Positions 59,471-64,000 of a stretch of 64,000 nucleotides of DNA are shown piece by piece. Every line of letters starts with the position of its first letter. Positions within the stretch are counted from its first letter, which is position 1. Source of the DNA: Dendrophyllia cribrosa (Eukaryota; Cnidaria; Anthozoa; Scleractinia; Dendrophylliidae); the NCBI GenBank assembly GCA_024195265.1, contig JAJLRJ010000011.1, positions 2,415,366 through 2,479,365 of the forward strand, given 5' to 3'. Position numbers and translations under genes: made by a program. The notes beneath the pieces are model-generated. The model was not told the origin of the DNA, ran no database searches, and saw only the letters and a program-made list of their open reading frames with translations.

Positions 59471-61139
59471 TTCCGAGGAGCGTGCCTTTTAACTTCCAGT
59501 TAACCAATCAGCGTGAATCAACTGATGTTGCTGGCAAAACGCCGCGCACGATTCATTTGATATTGACGTCAGTTTTGAAGCGTAGCAGCTGTCAGTTATT
59601 TGTTGTTCTCTTCAAGACAGGTTATTTAACGGTCATGACGGCGGCTTACAGTACTTTCGAACCTAGTTGCGTGTACCGCTGCCATTATCAGTAACGAAGA
59701 GTTATTGGAACGCTGTGTGAGTTAGTACAAACAAACATGATTGTTGGTTAAAAAACCCCCTTTCTTTAGCAAGACATACCGCTCAACCGAGTTAAAAAAT
59801 GTGTTTATGCAACTACACCGCCGTTTAGCGGTCAAGTATTAACCTTACACAGATGGGCAGTTCCCTTGCGTGAAAAAAAGTAATAATTTCAAAGCAATTA
59901 TGTACCAGTTCTATTATTTCGCGAAAAGGGGGATGTCCGTTATAAATATTTATGTTCACGTTTTCTCGTCGTTTCTCGCCTTGTTAAACCAATTGGATGA
60001 TTTGATGATCACATAAAGGAAGTTGAGCAAAATCACAAATTAAATTTGTAATGCTCGCATCAGTCTATTAACAACAGCTTAGTTTTTGGGCGTGTCTCTC
60101 TCACGTGTCTAACACAAAGCAAAGCAGGAAGTGGACAGAACAATGACCTTTGCATGAAGGGGATTTCTATGATTTAAAAAGACTTTTCCGCGGTACTTTT
60201 AACTTGTCAAGGTACAAAAATAGCCCAATTAAATTCAGCCATTCAGCTGTTGTTGACAGATGAGCGAACAAGGCCATGTTGATAAAAATCTTTCATTTTC
60301 TTTCAAATAAGCTAACATTATTTTTGGGACTTCCCTGTTGCGAAATAAATTTTCCACGTTCAGTTCGCAGGGTGACTATTGTCTCTTAAGGATCGTCTAT
60401 TTTACCAGAATTTTCAGTTTCACCGAAGCTAGCAGTTTCAGTTATCCCACGCGTTTGGCTAATACGTACGGTAGAAAACTACAACATTTTTCTTTTCAGT
60501 TTCTGTATCCTTGGCTCAGTTTCCGGTGCCGCTGTTTTTAAATTGTTGAAACAAATTAACTGGCTGGCTTAAGTCCACATGAGCTAAAGCTATTGTAAAA
60601 ACCCTCGCTGCTACAGTCGCAGCGCTCTAAATCGCCTAGAAACAATAGTTCTTTTATAGTGAGCGGATGGCTAATTAAACAGGTTTCTTCCTTTTAAAAG
60701 GTGTTTTAAGAAAGTGCTTCCTTTTTTCCGTGAGATAATATAAATAATAAATAAAATAAATGAAATGAAATGAAATCTATATTTAAGTGTCGAGGTTATT
60801 TAGTTTCGATAAATGAATGTTTAACACGATAATAATTTAAAGTTCTTCTTATTATTAATATAAACATAAACATATCTGAAGCCGTTTAAAAGTTCATCAA
60901 GGTAAAAATTGATATTGTTCAACGCCAAACTTTGTTGCTGTAAACTAGTCACATGTGTAAGTTCGGTTTGTGAAGTTTGGAACTTTTTAAATAAACTGCT
61001 ACATGATGTAATGTTGCGTACCTTCCGTGTAACATATTCACGTTGCCAAAACATTGCGTTAAGAATTTCAACCGTGTAACGTAAGTTAATTCAAATTGCT
61101 TGAAAATGAAATTTATCTTTTTTCCTTTCATTCCCGTAA
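59471..61139. other. Intergenic, no gene recognised
   Basis: No exon with domain or splice support on either strand. The region upstream of the IRF exon probably holds its promoter. Confidence 0.5.
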
Positions 61140-61560
61140 TTATGTAATATAATACTAACTTTGGAATCTGTGGACAAAATTCTCAGACTATAAAATTTGG
61201 GTTTTTTTTCCCATTTTGGGTGTTTTAGTAATTGAATGGAGAAACGAAATTCTTGAATTCGAGCAAGGTGGGTATAATATTTTCCTGTGCATGTACCGTT
61301 CACTATGTTGTACATGGCATCTTTGGATGAAAATGGCATCCTAAAATGACAGACCATTGAAAAGCTCGCGGCTTCAGCAGTAATTTCTGGGGAGCTTTTT
61401 ATTTATAGCGCACAATATACAGGGTTCTTTTTAGTTTTGCTGACAGTCCGTGGATTAAATTCTGAAGGGGAAGCTGTTGAGCAGTACTTTTACGATATGC
61501 TGTTTGTTCTTCTATTTCAGTCTTCAAGTGGAAATTTTAGAACATTTCTACGTTTGCGCT
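61140..61560. repeat. Degenerate relatives of the 105-bp minisatellite
   Basis: Scattered landmarks such as GGAATCTGTGGACAAAATTC, GTCCGTGGATTAAATTCTGA and TTGAGCAGTACTTTTACG appear with heavy divergence, consistent with an old decayed array. Confidence 0.5.
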
Positions 61561-62179
61561 CTTTGGAGGTAAATAAACGCTTTTCAACAATACTTTTCCG
61601 TGGAGTTGTTTCAGTTATTCACTTCGTCTTGTTGTACAATGTGCAGCGTGTCAGATTCCGATTTTCGTGTCAATGGAGAAAATTTTAATGTGCAACGGTT
61701 GAGCATTATTTTAACATTGATTTTCTATTTCTCTGCGTGGAAGTTTTAGGAAATAAGGAGCTAAAATACCTCTTGGTTAACATTGATTTCCTCATTTGTT
61801 ATTTAATTTCGGTAAACTGTAAAAAACACATCTTCCTTCTTAACGTCTTCATTATACAAATATTAGTTTAATCGGTTGTTTGAATTGAATTTCAATACCC
61901 CAACTTATAGCTGAGTATGATATAGACATCAGTTCATCTGCTGATAGCTAGGCTAAGTATTCATTTTACCCCCAAAATTGGCCAAGAACGAAACAACAAA
62001 AAGACACCAAATTTCATTTTCAAAATGTAGAGAAGCAAGTGCCAAATGAAGTATACTGAGTTCAGCATCTATCATTTCATCCACAGACTCATAAGTGACC
62101 GTGCCGGGATCTATGTACACCATTGTACAGCATAAGAGGCACCGTGAAAGAGGAAAGAACTGGTTTTAGCTTTGGTTAC

Positions 62180-63890
62180 ACTTTACAATCTCATCTTCCG
62201 TAAACTCAAAAGTTCGAACTTCCTTCAGTGTACAGCATCATAAACAGCATCACAGGAAAATACGCTCCGGCAATACTAGCTTTCATTTGAAAGGTCACAC
62301 TTACAAGGATTTCATCCACGACTCAAAAGTAAGAACCACCTTGTACAGCATAATAAACAGGAAAGCACTGCTCAGTAGCTTTCATTTGAATCGTCACACT
62401 TAAGGATTTCCAGGGGCACCCAACGAATCTGTTCCTCACTTTATCTGTTCCCCAGCAGAATTCTTGCTGGCTGGCAAAAATATTTTGTACATATTTTTTT
62501 GATTACCATTTTTGCGCTGATTGACTTGAGAAAGGAGTCGCAAGAACAAACTGTGCTGGCTAACTTGAGCAGATCGAAAAGAGACTGGATCGAAGAAAAT
62601 CGGAGGACACTTTGGGGCTTAAAAGGGTCCAGCTTCGTAGTAACAAATTTAAGCAGTACTTAGAGATACCCGAACAGGTTAAGTTCGAGACGGCAGTAAA
62701 TGTACAAAACAATAAACAAAAAGCTTCAAATAGTTTTCCATTAATGTTTCAATAGTTCCCAAGCCCCTTTTGGTAACCTATTATTGTTTTTTTTTTTTTT
62801 CATTTATTCATTTTTTTTAATTGCTGGCTGGGAAACAGACATTTTTTTATCCAACTGGCTGGGAATTTCCCTATGTGTTATGCTGGGAAAAAGGAACAGA
62901 TATATTTTTCCCACCAACGTAGAAGAACACTTGGAAATGCTTTTATATCATTTATTTTAATTTATTTGAGTAAAATAAAACATTTTACCAAAGATTGTTC
63001 GTTGGGTGCCCCTGGATTTCATCCACCGAGACTCATAAGTTAGAACCATCTTGTACAGCATAATAAACAGTACCACAGGAAAGTACTGCTCAATAGCTTT
63101 CATTTGAATGATCACACTTTAGGATTTTATCCACAGACTCAAAAGTTAGAACCATCTTGTACAGCATAATAAACAGTACCACAGGAAAGTACTGCTCAAT
63201 AGCTTTCATTTGAATGATCACACTTTAGGATTTTATCCACAGACTCAAAAGTTAGAACCACCTTGTACAGCATAATAAATAGTACCACAGGAAAGTACTT
63301 CTCAGTAGATTTTACTTGAATGGTCGCACTTTAGGATTTCATCCACAGACTCAAAAGTTAGAACCACCTTGTACAGCATAATAAACAGTACCACAGGAAA
63401 GTACTGCTCAGTAGCTTTTATTTGAATGGTCGCACTTTAGGATTTTATCCACAGACTCAAAAGTTAGAACTACCTTGTACAGCATAATAAACAGTACCAC
63501 AGGAAAGTACTGCTCAATAGCTTACATTCGAATGTTGGTTACACTTTAAGATTTTATCCACAAACTTAAAAGTCAGAACCAGTTGTACAGCATAATTGAA
63601 ACAGCGTCACAGGAAAATACTGCTCAGTAGCTTTCACTTGAATGGTCACACTTTAAGATTTTATCCACAGACTCAAACGTTAGAACCACCTTGTACAGCA
63701 TAATAAACAGTACCACAGGAAAGTACTGCTCAATAGCTTTCATTTGAATGATCACACTATAGGGTTTCATCCACAGACTCAAAAGTTAGAACCACCTTGC
63801 ACAGCATAATAAACCTTATCGATCGCAACTAGAAGCTCATAACAGATATACGTGATAAGCTTCTGTCGCAACTTTCAGCTTTCATTTGAA
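62180..63890. repeat. 105-bp minisatellite, about 10 units, split by a transposon
   Basis: Units in the orientation of the 11427 array run from about 62180 to 62410 and resume at 63015 to about 63890. They share CTTGTACAGCATAATAAACA, GTACCACAGGAAAGTACTGC and TCATTTGAATGRTCACACTT. The central units (63030-63520) are nearly identical. Confidence 0.88.
62411..63014. mobile_element. hAT-like element inserted in a minisatellite unit
   Basis: Ends CAGGGGCACCCAACGAA and TTCGTTGGGTGCCCCTG are inverted. GGATTTC borders it on both sides and belongs to the interrupted unit, so it reads as a target duplication of 7-8 bp. The interior (604 bp) shows CTGGCTGGCAAAAA/TTGCTGGCTGGGAAAC blocks and no transposase. 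Confidence 0.78.
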
Positions 63891-63947
63891 TGGTCACAAA
63901 CTTAATAGAATCTCATCCACGAACTCAAAAGTTGTAACTGTACTACA

Positions 63948-64000
63948 GTCGACTCCCGATAACTCGAACTTTCAAGGGAAATAGAAAAAGATTCGAGTCA
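63948..64000 (+). mobile_element. Start of a pogo/Tigger-like terminal repeat
   Basis: TACAGTCGACTCCCGATAAC followed by TCGAACTTTCAAGGGAAATA resembles the terminal inverted repeat of Tigger-like elements, with a TA at the insertion point. The element continues beyond the window, so neither its other end nor any transposase can be seen. Confidence 0.45.

Noticed and set aside
63030..63520. Regularly spaced repeats that could suggest a CRISPR array
   Set aside because: The whole unit is repeated without unique spacers, and the genome is eukaryotic. It is a minisatellite.

Overview
The window is animal nuclear DNA, AT-rich, intron-rich and full of short inverted-repeat elements and minisatellites. 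The gene complement (a CAMSAP/Patronin gene, CREBL2, a matrin-type zinc-finger gene and an interferon regulatory factor) and the style of the repeats suggest an anthozoan cnidarian, probably a stony coral. That assignment is an inference from gene content and repeat style; no species can be named from the sequence alone.

Four multi-exon genes can be rebuilt with splice phases that fit at every junction. (1) A CAMSAP/Patronin microtubule minus-end-binding gene runs on the minus strand from 36054 to 7991. It has 19 coding exons, 10,821 nt and about 3,606 residues, more than twice the usual size. The CH domain lies at the N-terminus and the CC2, CC3 and CKK parts at the C-terminus. The extra length comes mostly from one 4,962-nt exon that encodes about 16 degenerate copies of a 30-residue motif. 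A second first exon (22931..23045) splices in phase into that exon and predicts a 2,221-residue isoform without the CH domain. (2) CREBL2, a bZIP gene on the plus strand (36889..38237), sits head-to-head with CAMSAP across an 834-bp gap. (3) A matrin/U1-type zinc-finger gene (ZNF346/ZNF385-like, minus, 48159 to 42169) has a tandemly duplicated finger exon and a 27-codon in-frame transposon insertion in exon 1. (4) A short IRF gene (minus, 59059 to 50636) has a complete IRF DNA-binding domain but no IRF-association domain. A 95-nt poly-C tract lies in its last intron.

A possible fifth, intronless gene at 5626..5814 (minus) would encode a 62-residue acidic protein with an N-terminal myristoylation motif.

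Between and inside the genes lie two layers of repeats. The first is short inverted-repeat elements (MITE-like): piggyBac-like TTAA elements, hAT-like elements with 8-bp duplications, CCAAT-rich elements and long fold-backs. The second is one related family of minisatellites, with unit lengths of about 84, 93 and 105 bp, found in both orientations at about ten places. Some 84-bp arrays sit inside the piggyBac-like elements. The 1..5600, 38238..42168 and 59400..64000 stretches show no supportable protein-coding gene. No tRNA, rRNA, CRISPR array or complete autonomous transposon was recognised.
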